Below, piece by piece: positions 8,926 to 16,906 of a stretch of 64,000 nt of DNA (position 1 is the stretch's first letter; every line of letters begins with the position of its first letter). This DNA comes from UBA4416 sp040387475. Its GTDB lineage: Bacteria; Bacteroidota; Bacteroidia; B-17B0; Aurantibacillaceae. The notes beneath the pieces were generated by a model, which saw nothing but the letters and a program-made list of their open reading frames with translations, made no database searches and was not told where the DNA came from. The stretch covers positions 124,001 to 188,000 of the forward strand of contig JAZKDT010000001.1 in the NCBI GenBank assembly GCA_040387475.1. The letters are read 5' to 3'. The position numbers and the translations under genes were made by a program.

Positions 8926-9606
8926 ATGACTCCTTTTCAAAATCCAACCATTTACATTGGTGATTTAAGAATCGATGAACCGATCACCACTGTTACCGAC
9001 TTTCTTTTTATTGGCGTGTGTTTTTACGCCTTCGCCAAAACAAAACAATTTTCAGCTTATAAAGGTGTAAACCTATATCGCTGGTTCTTTTTGCTTACAG
9101 GAATTTCTTCTCTCATTGCCGCTCTCATTGGCCACGCGTTTTTATATCATTTTGGATTTGAAGCCAAGATCTACGGTTGGGTTACCGGCATCATCAGCAT
9201 TTCTTTTGCTCAATTTGCCGCTTTGCATCATACCCGTTCAAGTGTAACTCAAACAACATTTAAAGCATTACAAATTGCCAATTATATTGAAATCATCATT
9301 GCCTCTATTCTGTTATTTGTAATTTACTCGTTTACTGTGGTTGAAGTTCACACCGCCTATTCGTTAGTCATCAATGTAACCGTACTGGAATGCATTCATT
9401 ATAAAAAGACAAAATCACTGTTAAGTAAAAATATGATTCTTGGTGTAGGCATTTGCGTTCTGGCTGTGATGTGTCATGTTTTTAAAATTGCGTTTTCTGT
9501 GTGGTTCAACCATTTGGATTTAAGTCATATCTTTATGGCGCTTAGTATGTACATGATGTACAGAGGAGTTGCAAGTTTTAATCCACAAACAGAAATTATT
9601 AAATAA
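8926..9606 (+). CDS. Multi-pass membrane protein of unknown function (226 aa)
   Basis: Around seven hydrophobic segments cover nearly the whole protein, starting near residue 22 (TTVTDFLFIGVCFYAFA) and ending with a Met-rich helix (HIFMALSMYMMYRGVA). Several His residues (H71, H75, the HH pair in FAALHHTRS, H160 and those in the last two helices) lie in or next to helices and might bind a metal or haem, but this is only a guess. It resembles the uncharacterised DUF6962-type membrane family, an assignment I hold weakly. It sits between hemC-hemD and hemB on the same strand. TAAATTTA lies five bases before the ATG. Confidence 0.72.
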   Translation: MTPFQNPTIYIGDLRIDEPITTVTDFLFIGVCFYAFAKTKQFSAYKGVNLYRWFFLLTGISSLIAALIGHAFLYHFGFEAKIYGWVTGIISISFAQFAALHHTRSSVTQTTFKALQIANYIEIIIASILLFVIYSFTVVEVHTAYSLVINVTVLECIHYKKTKSLLSKNMILGVGICVLAVMCHVFKIAFSVWFNHLDLSHIFMALSMYMMYRGVASFNPQTEIIK

Positions 9607-9694
9607 TGGGAGATGTAAGCATGGAAAAAAGGAAGATGGATCAACACCCAAACTCTTTCTATTTTACATTTTACATTTACATAAATCCAGAAAT

Positions 9695-10666
9695 ATGATC
9701 ACACATCGTCCACGCAGAAATCGTAAATCGGCAGCCATTAGAAACATGGTGCAGGAAAATCACTTATCGGTGAATGATTTTATTTTTCCATTATTTTTAA
9801 TTGATGGTAAAAACAAAAAGAGTGAGGTTAAATCGATGCCTGGCATTTTTCGTTTAAGTCCGGATTTGATCTTAAAAGAAATTGAAAGTTGCATGAAGCT
9901 GGGTATTATGTCTTTTGATGTATTCCCAAGCATTGATGACAAACTAAAAGATAAAACGGCAACAGAAAGTGTAAATAAAAATGGAGTGTATTTAAAAACA
10001 CTGGCCCTTATTAAAAAGAAATTTCCTGAAGCCTGTATCATGACTGATGTGGCTATGGATCCTTATAGCAGCGATGGTCACGATGGCTATGTAGAGCATG
10101 GAAAAATAATTAATGATAAAACGCTTGATATATTAGCTAAAATGGCTGTTGCTCAAGCTGACTGTGGTATTGATATTATAGGGCCAAGTGATATGATGGA
10201 TGGACGCGTTGGCTACATCCGTGAAGCTTTGGATGATGCCGGGCATGATGAAGTTTCTATCATGAGTTACACGGCAAAATACGCCAGTGGCTTTTATAAT
10301 CCGTTTAGAGATGCATTAGACAGCGCTCCAAAATTTGGAGATAAAAAAACATATCAGATGAACCCGGCTAATAGCAGAGAAGCATTAATTGAGGCACAAT
10401 TAGATTTAGAAGAAGGTGCTGATTTTTTAATGGTGAAACCAGCTTTGTCCTATCTCGATATCATTAAAGATCTTAGTACTAACTTTGACTTGCCGGTTGC
10501 AGCCTATAATGTGAGTGGCGAATATGCAATGGTAAAAGCCGCCGCTGCTAAGGGATGGATAGATGGCGACAGGGTACGTGACGAAATTTTATTGAGTATG
10601 AAACGTGCAGGGGCATCCGTCATTTTAACATACTTCGCTAAAGAGTTTGCACTCTCACAGAAATAG
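9695..10666 (+). CDS. hemB: Delta-aminolevulinic acid dehydratase (porphobilinogen synthase)
   Basis: Condenses two 5-aminolevulinate molecules to porphobilinogen. The two Schiff-base lysines are visible: K195 in YTAKYAS-GFYNPFRDA and K248 in MVKPALSYLD. The metal-site segment reads DVAMDPYSSDGHDG, i.e. Ala/Asp where zinc enzymes have three Cys, so this is the magnesium-type (Cys-less) enzyme. I start at the ATG at 9695 (323 aa, normal length); a longer frame back to 9569 would overlap the preceding gene and add 42 unconserved residues. It is followed after 15 nt by the SiaB-like gene. Confidence 0.97.
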   Translation: MITHRPRRNRKSAAIRNMVQENHLSVNDFIFPLFLIDGKNKKSEVKSMPGIFRLSPDLILKEIESCMKLGIMSFDVFPSIDDKLKDKTATESVNKNGVYLKTLALIKKKFPEACIMTDVAMDPYSSDGHDGYVEHGKIINDKTLDILAKMAVAQADCGIDIIGPSDMMDGRVGYIREALDDAGHDEVSIMSYTAKYASGFYNPFRDALDSAPKFGDKKTYQMNPANSREALIEAQLDLEEGADFLMVKPALSYLDIIKDLSTNFDLPVAAYNVSGEYAMVKAAAAKGWIDGDRVRDEILLSMKRAGASVILTYFAKEFALSQK

Positions 10667-10681
10667 CATTACCTTTAATGC

Positions 10682-11224
10682 ATGTGGTCGTTTTCAGAGC
10701 TTCTTTATAAGAATAATGTATTATTTAGCTATTACGGCTTTATTGACCACACTATATTGAATGAAGTTTTAAAAGTAACCAAACACCATTTAACAGTAGA
10801 AAACGAGTCAGTAATTGTTTCGAAACGTTTACACAATGCTATTAATGAGTGTGTTGAAAACATCATTAAACATAACTTTTTTCCTAAAGAACAAATGGCA
10901 GATTACAAATCACTTATTGTCATTTCTAAAGAGGATGGTTTCTATGTAGTGGATACTATCAATGTGGTTAACGCTCACCAAAAAGAAATCATTAATAAAC
11001 AGCTCAATTTTATAACTTCCAAAAGTAAAGATGAATTAAAAGTTATTAAAGGCGAGATTATTTCAAACAACCAATACTCCGAAGCAGCAACAGCTGGATT
11101 GGGAATGGTGGATATGGTTTTAAGAACTGACGACTGCATTTACGGCTTTAAAAGTTACCAATCTAATTTTCTTTTTAATATTCATTTCAAAATAAATACA
11201 ACTGTTAGTTATGCAAGTACTTAA
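10682..11224 (+). CDS. SiaB-like protein kinase (DUF6272 family)
   Basis: A 180-aa single-domain protein of the GHKL/anti-sigma kinase type. The N-box-like helix AINECVENIIKH (about residue 57) and the G-box-like GLGMVDMVLRT (about 140) fit a SpoIIAB-fold ATPase. In Pseudomonas aeruginosa, SiaB phosphorylates the STAS-like protein SiaC while the PP2C phosphatase SiaA reverses it. Here the gene overlaps the SiaC-like gene by 14 nt, and the PP2C phosphatase gene follows, so the set of three parts is present in order B-C-A. No diguanylate cyclase (SiaD) is in this window. The ATG lies 15 nt after hemB. Confidence 0.8.
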   Translation: MWSFSELLYKNNVLFSYYGFIDHTILNEVLKVTKHHLTVENESVIVSKRLHNAINECVENIIKHNFFPKEQMADYKSLIVISKEDGFYVVDTINVVNAHQKEIINKQLNFITSKSKDELKVIKGEIISNNQYSEAATAGLGMVDMVLRTDDCIYGFKSYQSNFLFNIHFKINTTVSYAST

Positions 11225-11624
11225 TACAAAAGGCGACGACATTAGCCCTGATATTAAATTAGATCATTTAGAAAATATTTTTTCAATCACAGGCGAAAGT
11301 CGTCCTGAGAATCCTTTAAAATATTACCAACCCGTGTTTGCATGGTTCAACGAATACTTTAATTACTATTACGTTTTAAACGATTTGAGTGATACAGACT
11401 TTATTGTTACCAAACACCTGAAGATTGATCTTGACTATTTTAACTCAACCTCCGCCAAAGTTCTGTTTGATTTGTTTATGTTATTAAATAACACCGGCCT
11501 TAAAAAATTTAAAATCAATTTTGAAATCGATTGGTATTATCATGCAGAAGATATGGATATGTTAGATGCGGGCAAAGAAATGGAACGTATGTGTGGAGTT
11601 ACATTTAATTATATCGAAAAATAA
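11211..11624 (+). CDS. SiaC-like phosphoprotein (DUF1987)
   Basis: A 137-aa protein matching the SiaC/DUF1987 family: SPDIKLDHLENIFSITGESRPENP near the N-terminus, LKIDLDYFNSTSAKVLFDL in the middle (the S/T cluster is where SiaC-type proteins are phosphorylated) and DWYYHAEDMDMLDAGKEMER at the C-terminus. It should be the switch protein whose phosphorylation state is set by the SiaB-like kinase and the PP2C phosphatase encoded on either side. Its start lies inside the end of the kinase gene (14-nt overlap), so translation is probably coupled. Its downstream target is unknown. Confidence 0.85.
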   Translation: MQVLNTKGDDISPDIKLDHLENIFSITGESRPENPLKYYQPVFAWFNEYFNYYYVLNDLSDTDFIVTKHLKIDLDYFNSTSAKVLFDLFMLLNNTGLKKFKINFEIDWYYHAEDMDMLDAGKEMERMCGVTFNYIEK

Positions 11625-11657
11625 TAGTTTCTGAAAAATTTAATTCATTGCTTTTGT

Positions 11658-14600
11658 TTGCTGTTATTTCTGGCCTTGCCGGTTCTTTTAAAAGCTCAAA
11701 CTTTTAAAAAAATCAGTGTACGCGACGGTTTGCCCTCCTCCATTATTTATGACCTTGAAACCGATAACAACGGTGTTGTTTGGATTGCGAGCTTTGGCAG
11801 TGGAATCTGCCGGTATGACGGAAAAACATTTAAAGTTATTAATGAGGATAACGGCTTGCCGTCTGATTTAGTAAGATGTATCGCTTTTCAGAATCAAAAC
11901 CGCAAATTGTACGTTGGTGCACAGGGTGCCCTGAGCATTATTACAAGTGATAGTATTTACGATAAAAGTAAATTATACCACGATTCTATTCATCCCAATG
12001 TATTGTTCTTGTCGGTTAATCAAAATACGGTTCAAACTTCTTCTGATTTTGGCCTGGTAACATTAGTGGACGATCAGGTAACACGCACGATAAAAACATT
12101 TCAGTTTATTTCGGGATACTATAAAGATGCGAACGGCGACGAATATGTGGCAACTAAAAAAGGCTTGTTTATTATTAAGCCAAACGGCGACATCATTGAT
12201 TTTAACGAGCAGCATCATACCGATATATTTCCGATAACGGATATGAAAATCTATCGCGAAGAAATCATTCTGGCAACACCAAAAGGTATTTATAAAATTG
12301 ATAGCAAAAATGCCGTTACACATATTACAAGAGCCAATGGCATGCAGGAAGAAGGCGTGCGTTGCCTGTTAGTTGATCAAAAAAACATACTCTGGATTGG
12401 TACAACTAATGGATTAATGAGTACAAAAGACCTTGTATCCTTTACTAAATACGACAATAAAAACGGGATTGATGAAACCGATATAAAATGTATGGCCGTA
12501 GATAAGGATAACCTGCTTTGGGTGGGAACTACCTCCAATGGCCTTTTTAAAATGTTGGCAAATGACATTGTGAAATATGACCTTCCACAAAATGCAGTGG
12601 CTTTCGCAACAAATTTATCCAAACAATTATTTGTTCTAACAAACAAAGCTATCATCTACAAGCTGAATAGTGACTCCAATAAATTTATCAAAACAACCAT
12701 TCTTAAAAACACACTAGATGGTGAAGTAAGACATTTAAGCATTGACAGGTTCGACAACTTTTATATCACGGTTAACAATAAAGGATTTTTAAAGATAGAT
12801 TCGAAAGGTCGCGAAACCCTTCTGGAAAAAAAGCTGGCGAAGCTTGATAATTTTCCTTTATACTCTTTAAATTATCAGGATAAGGTGTTGCTGGCGTTTA
12901 AACGGGTTATCGTATTATATGATCCTGTTAAGAATACACTTGATACCCTACCACACCGAATTAAAGGAACCTATTTTCAACATATGAGTTATGATAAGAA
13001 CGGACATGTTTGGATCAGTAGCGCTACAGGGTTGGTAAAATATGATGGCCAAAAGGTTACACAAATAAACCGTAATACGCACAAAGATTTTCCTCCAATC
13101 GTTACTAACTATGTTGCCGCTGATAAATATAATACGATCTGGGCTGCAACAGATAAAGGTTTGATATGTGTTGAAGATACTGAAATCTTCACAAATTATC
13201 GAAAAAACGGTTTCGTAAGTAACGAGCTTTTTGGGTTACAAATCATGGATACGCTTTTGTTTACAAGCTGCAACAAAGGGCTGGTGCAATTGAATATAAA
13301 ATCGTCGCGGAACTACAAAAATAAATTCATTCTTATTAATGAAAAATTTGGGCTGCTGCAAAGCGACCTTACCAACAAACCTATTTTCTCTGACTCTACA
13401 CATATATGGATTGGTGGCATAAACGCTGTATTTAAATACACGCCCATTAATTATTCGGACACAAAATCAAGCACTAAATTGTTCATTACAGATATAGTAA
13501 AAGACTCTGTTTCCCTGGTGTTTCGAAACACTAAAAATTATCTTCAGTATTTTGTTGATACATCTAAAACTTATGAGTTAACATTTAAAGAAAGTGACTT
13601 TTACATATCTTATGTTTCTATCAACCATCAGCGTTTAAAGGAAGAGTTATTTATTCACAGATTAGTAGGTTTAAATAATGGCTGGTCGGTGCCAACAAGC
13701 GATATAAAGGCCATTTACACTAACTTGAGTGCGGGATCCTATGTGTTTGAAGTAATGGTGTTTGGCAATCCTAAGAGCAAAGTGTCGCTGAAAATTAATA
13801 TCTCTCCGCCTTTTTACAAAACAACCTGGTTTATTACAGCGTGCATCATTTTAGGCTTAGGATTGGTTTATTTTATTTTCCAGGCAAGGATCAGATCCAT
13901 TAAGAGCCAGAATATTTTATTGGAGTATAAAGTTAATCAACGTACACTGCAGCTGAACAATAAAACAGAACTGCTTACCAAAAGCAACGATGAGCTCAGT
14001 AAGAAGAACCGTCTCATTTTAGAAAGTATTGAATATGCCAAAAAAATCCAGGAAAGTATTTTGCCGTCACAACCTTATTTAAATAAACAATTTACAAATG
14101 TATCTACCGGTTTTATCTATCTTCCAAAAGATATTGTAAGTGGCGATTTTTTCTACACTTACAAGCATGGCTCTATTGATTATTTTGCAGTAGTGGATTG
14201 CACCGGACACGGAGTTCCCGGCGCTTTACTCGCTTTCTCCATTAATTCAATTTTACATGGCATTATTGAAAACATTAGGGAATTCAGGCCGCCATCATCT
14301 ATTATAAAAGAATTGCTGGAGAAGTTCAAGGAGATTTATATCAAAGACCAGGATGTTAAGGAAAGCTTTGCCATTTCTATGGTTATATATCATGGAGAAG
14401 AAAAGAACCTCTATACCAGCGCCATTAGTCAATCTGTTTTGTTTTCGCATTCCGGTAGCGTTGAAGAATTAAAAAACACATCTTCTTTTCTTTTACATTC
14501 CACGGATAATATTGCGGATATTAATAAACCCGCCCATAAAGGCGATCGCGTGTTTTTATATTCTGATGGATACTTTGATCAAAAAAGTGGCCTGACCCAC

Positions 14601-14759
14601 AAAAAAATGTATAAAAGCAATATGATAAAAAAGATCGACACAACCCTGGTTCTTTCCTTAGTTGAACAATTAGATTCGCTATCTGACCATTTTACGGAGT
14701 TCAAAGGCGAACATGAACAGATAGACGATGTAACTGTTTTTGCTATTGAAATAAAATAA
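11658..14759 (+). CDS. Beta-propeller (Reg_prop/Y_Y_Y) sensor with SpoIIE-type PP2C phosphatase
   Basis: A 1033-aa membrane-spanning phosphatase. After a signal peptide, residues about 15-620 hold repeated propeller blades of the two-component-regulator type (e.g. ENGLPSDLV-like, ILWIGTTNGLM, LLWVGTTSNGLF, HVWISSATGLVKYDG). A Y_Y_Y domain follows (about 637-720), then one TM helix (about 722-742), a coiled coil, and a PP2C/SpoIIE domain (about 807-1033) with metal-site motifs VSGDFF, DCTGHGVPGALL, YSDGYFDQ and QIDDVTVFAI. Role inferred: SiaA-like phosphatase that dephosphorylates the adjacent SiaC-like protein in response to a periplasmic signal. I list the TTG start; a CTG at 11631 would add nine codons and a better signal peptide (MKNLIHCFC then the hydrophobic core). 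The usual DGMD motif is replaced by ESFAIS. Confidence 0.85.
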   Translation: MLLFLALPVLLKAQTFKKISVRDGLPSSIIYDLETDNNGVVWIASFGSGICRYDGKTFKVINEDNGLPSDLVRCIAFQNQNRKLYVGAQGALSIITSDSIYDKSKLYHDSIHPNVLFLSVNQNTVQTSSDFGLVTLVDDQVTRTIKTFQFISGYYKDANGDEYVATKKGLFIIKPNGDIIDFNEQHHTDIFPITDMKIYREEIILATPKGIYKIDSKNAVTHITRANGMQEEGVRCLLVDQKNILWIGTTNGLMSTKDLVSFTKYDNKNGIDETDIKCMAVDKDNLLWVGTTSNGLFKMLANDIVKYDLPQNAVAFATNLSKQLFVLTNKAIIYKLNSDSNKFIKTTILKNTLDGEVRHLSIDRFDNFYITVNNKGFLKIDSKGRETLLEKKLAKLDNFPLYSLNYQDKVLLAFKRVIVLYDPVKNTLDTLPHRIKGTYFQHMSYDKNGHVWISSATGLVKYDGQKVTQINRNTHKDFPPIVTNYVAADKYNTIWAATDKGLICVEDTEIFTNYRKNGFVSNELFGLQIMDTLLFTSCNKGLVQLNIKSSRNYKNKFILINEKFGLLQSDLTNKPIFSDSTHIWIGGINAVFKYTPINYSDTKSSTKLFITDIVKDSVSLVFRNTKNYLQYFVDTSKTYELTFKESDFYISYVSINHQRLKEELFIHRLVGLNNGWSVPTSDIKAIYTNLSAGSYVFEVMVFGNPKSKVSLKINISPPFYKTTWFITACIILGLGLVYFIFQARIRSIKSQNILLEYKVNQRTLQLNNKTELLTKSNDELSKKNRLILESIEYAKKIQESILPSQPYLNKQFTNVSTGFIYLPKDIVSGDFFYTYKHGSIDYFAVVDCTGHGVPGALLAFSINSILHGIIENIREFRPPSSIIKELLEKFKEIYIKDQDVKESFAISMVIYHGEEKNLYTSAISQSVLFSHSGSVEELKNTSSFLLHSTDNIADINKPAHKGDRVFLYSDGYFDQKSGLTHKKMYKSNMIKKIDTTLVLSLVEQLDSLSDHFTEFKGEHEQIDDVTVFAIEIK

Positions 14760-14764
14760 CTTTT

Positions 14765-15535
14765 TTATTTTTTCTCTACCAAATATTTCCAATAGCGTTT
14801 GGGCACATGTTGCAAATGTAACTTAGTATTTTTTCTAATGGGAATATTAACACTTTTAAAATAGTTTTTCCATAGTCCCTGGTATAGCTTTTCATCGGGA
14901 TCGAATAAAATTCCGGTTGGTGTTAAATCTGTTGTGTTAATCTTAAAATCAATAATAGCTTCATTAACCTGCTCTGTTTCCTGGTCATAATGAACGCCAT
15001 ATTTTCGTTTAGTATCAAAAATAATCCAGTCCTGGTCAGCATAACGTCTCTTAAAATGTGGAATAATCAATGGCAAAACATTATAATCAGGATCGATAGG
15101 CGCATAAAAGAATTTTTCTCCAATGCTCTCAAAGCGAACAAATGCTTCAAACCGGTGTTTCTCAGAACCCACTTTACGGGCTGTTTGGGCAATTTCTATC
15201 ACAGCGCTATTACCAAAATCAGTTTCTACATTTTTTTCACTTGAAAAAACATAACGCACAAAGTCTAAAATAGTATTCTCTATTCCTTTTAATTCTGACA
15301 AAAAACAGCGGTAAATATTTGCAATACTTTCATGACTAATTTTTCTTTGTAAACCTTTGAGGACTCTTTTCGCTTTTTCATGATCACTATATACTTCAAT
15401 GTTTTCGGTTAATGATAATGCCACGGTTTTATCTCTCTTAACTATCAAGGCATTTTCGCTCTTCCGTTCATAGATATCAAAAATGCTGGTCAGTAAACCG
15501 ATATAAGTTCCATCATAAATGAATTGGGTCATCAT
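14765..15535 (-). CDS. DUF4130 / TIGR03915-type putative DNA repair protein
   Basis: A 256-aa protein that matches the family paired with a radical SAM protein in putative DNA repair loci: IYDGTYIGLLTSIFDIYE at the N-terminus, HRFEAFVRFE in the middle, PHFKRRYADQDWIIFDTKRKYG towards the C-terminus. In other genomes the DUF4130 region may be fused to a uracil-DNA glycosylase domain; here the protein ends without one. It overlaps its partner by one base (TAATG), and a second ATG follows at once (15532). It converges with the phosphatase gene with a 5-nt gap. Biochemical activity is not established for the family. Confidence 0.87.
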   Translation of the reverse strand: MMTQFIYDGTYIGLLTSIFDIYERKSENALIVKRDKTVALSLTENIEVYSDHEKAKRVLKGLQRKISHESIANIYRCFLSELKGIENTILDFVRYVFSSEKNVETDFGNSAVIEIAQTARKVGSEKHRFEAFVRFESIGEKFFYAPIDPDYNVLPLIIPHFKRRYADQDWIIFDTKRKYGVHYDQETEQVNEAIIDFKINTTDLTPTGILFDPDEKLYQGLWKNYFKSVNIPIRKNTKLHLQHVPKRYWKYLVEKK

Positions 15536-16800
15536 TAGAATAAAGTTAGTTGTGGGGAGTAAGTAGCTGTATATTTACTTTTACCCAGGCTTAAAATATG
15601 ATGACGAATGCTTCCGGCGGTTTTCTCCCCCAACACAAAATCCTGTTTAGAGCAAACCACGAAATGTTTTACGCGGTTCATAGCGACTCCAATTTTTTTA
15701 AGCTGCCACCAATCCAGCTTGCCAAATTTACGCGCAGCTACAATTTTTAAAGCCGATCCAACACCAATTCCCGGAACTCTTAATATCATTTTATAGTCTG
15801 CCGTGTTAATATCAACAGGGAATTGATGCAGATTTCTTAAAGCCCAGCTCAGTTTAGGATCAACATCTATGTCAAGTATTGGATTTTCGTCATTCACGAT
15901 CTCATCTACCCTAAAATCATAAAAGCGCATCAACCAATCCGTTTGATAAAGGCGGTGTTCCCGAATCAATGGCGGCGGCGTGCCAATTCCCGGTAACCGA
16001 TCATCACCACCGATAGGAATGTATCCTGAATAGTAAACGCGGCGCATATTAAATTTTTGATACAATGAGTTTGCTGTGAACATAATGTCCTTATCTGTTT
16101 CAGGTGTGGCGCCAATCACCATTTGGGTGCTTTGACCCGCGGGAGCAAAAATGGGCGTGCTTTTGATTAGATTTTTTTCGGCTTTATATTGAACAATAGA
16201 TTCGCTCAGGTAATTCATTGGCGTTAAAATTTCCTCGAAATTTTTGTCGGGCGCTAATAACTTCAAAGACACCTCTGTGGGCATTTCAATGTTTACACTC
16301 AAGCGATCGGCGTATAAGCCTGCTTCTTTCATTAATTCTTCACTGGCCCCAGGGATTGTTTTTAAATGAATGTACCCATTGAATTTGTGGTCTTGTCGCA
16401 GTTTTTTAGCAATGGTAACTAAACGCTCCATCGTAAAATCGGCGTTTTTAAAAATGCCGGAACTGAGAAATAAACCCTCAATATAATTTCTTCTGTAAAA
16501 ATTGATTGTTAATTCTACAACTTCCTCTATTGTAAAAGCGGCGCGCTTGATATCATTGCTTTTACGGGAAACGCAGTAAGCGCAATCAAAGATACAGTGA
16601 TTGGTGAGTAATATCTTAAGTAACGATACACACCGACCATCTTCCGTATAGCTATGACATATTCCCATTCCGGTTGAATCGCCGAGCCCTTTGTTATGAT
16701 TTTTTCGGTTGCTCCCGCTTGACGAGCAAGAAACGTCATACTTAGCGGCGTCTGCTAAAATGTTTAACTTTTCATTAATACGTTCCTCGGAAGTTTTCAT
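15535..16800 (-). CDS. Radical SAM protein, putative DNA modification/repair (TIGR03916 type)
   Basis: A 421-aa radical SAM enzyme. The Fe-S cluster motif is CIFDCAYC (C-x3-C-x2-C) at about residue 75-82, preceded by conserved Cys in DVSCSSSGSNR and GICHSYTEDGRC. Near the C-terminus MILRVPGIGVGSALKIVAAR is a helix-hairpin-helix, a DNA-binding element, supporting a nucleic-acid substrate. It is the upstream half of a two-gene operon with the DUF4130 protein. The reaction is unknown; the link to DNA repair in the family comes from neighbourhood and fusion patterns, not assays. Confidence 0.9.
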   Translation of the reverse strand: MKTSEERINEKLNILADAAKYDVSCSSSGSNRKNHNKGLGDSTGMGICHSYTEDGRCVSLLKILLTNHCIFDCAYCVSRKSNDIKRAAFTIEEVVELTINFYRRNYIEGLFLSSGIFKNADFTMERLVTIAKKLRQDHKFNGYIHLKTIPGASEELMKEAGLYADRLSVNIEMPTEVSLKLLAPDKNFEEILTPMNYLSESIVQYKAEKNLIKSTPIFAPAGQSTQMVIGATPETDKDIMFTANSLYQKFNMRRVYYSGYIPIGGDDRLPGIGTPPPLIREHRLYQTDWLMRFYDFRVDEIVNDENPILDIDVDPKLSWALRNLHQFPVDINTADYKMILRVPGIGVGSALKIVAARKFGKLDWWQLKKIGVAMNRVKHFVVCSKQDFVLGEKTAGSIRHHILSLGKSKYTATYSPQLTLF

Positions 16801-16896
16801 GACCTTAAAATTACTACGTTTTTAGGCTTCGTTGTGCTACAAATTATAGCAATCTGAATGAAAAGCGATGAGATTTTTTTAATGCTTCAAATGCTT

Positions 16897-16904
16897 TATA
16901 TTTG
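16897..16904 (+). promoter_or_regulatory. -7 box TATATTTG, 2 nt before a start codon
   Basis: Perfect TAnnTTTG octamer of the Bacteroidota sigma-A promoter, ending two bases before the ATG at 16907 (five before the alternative ATG at 16910). Transcription starting at the usual distance would begin at the start codon. No clear -33 TTTG is seen. Confidence 0.5.
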
Positions 16905-16906
16905 TT

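Noticed and set aside
9569..9694. N-terminal extension of hemB
   Set aside because: Overlaps the preceding membrane-protein gene and gives 42 unconserved residues; HemB normally begins near the ATG at 9695.
14765..15535. Fusion of the DUF4130 protein to uracil-DNA glycosylase
   Set aside because: The protein ends at residue 256 with no glycosylase motifs; none lies next to it.
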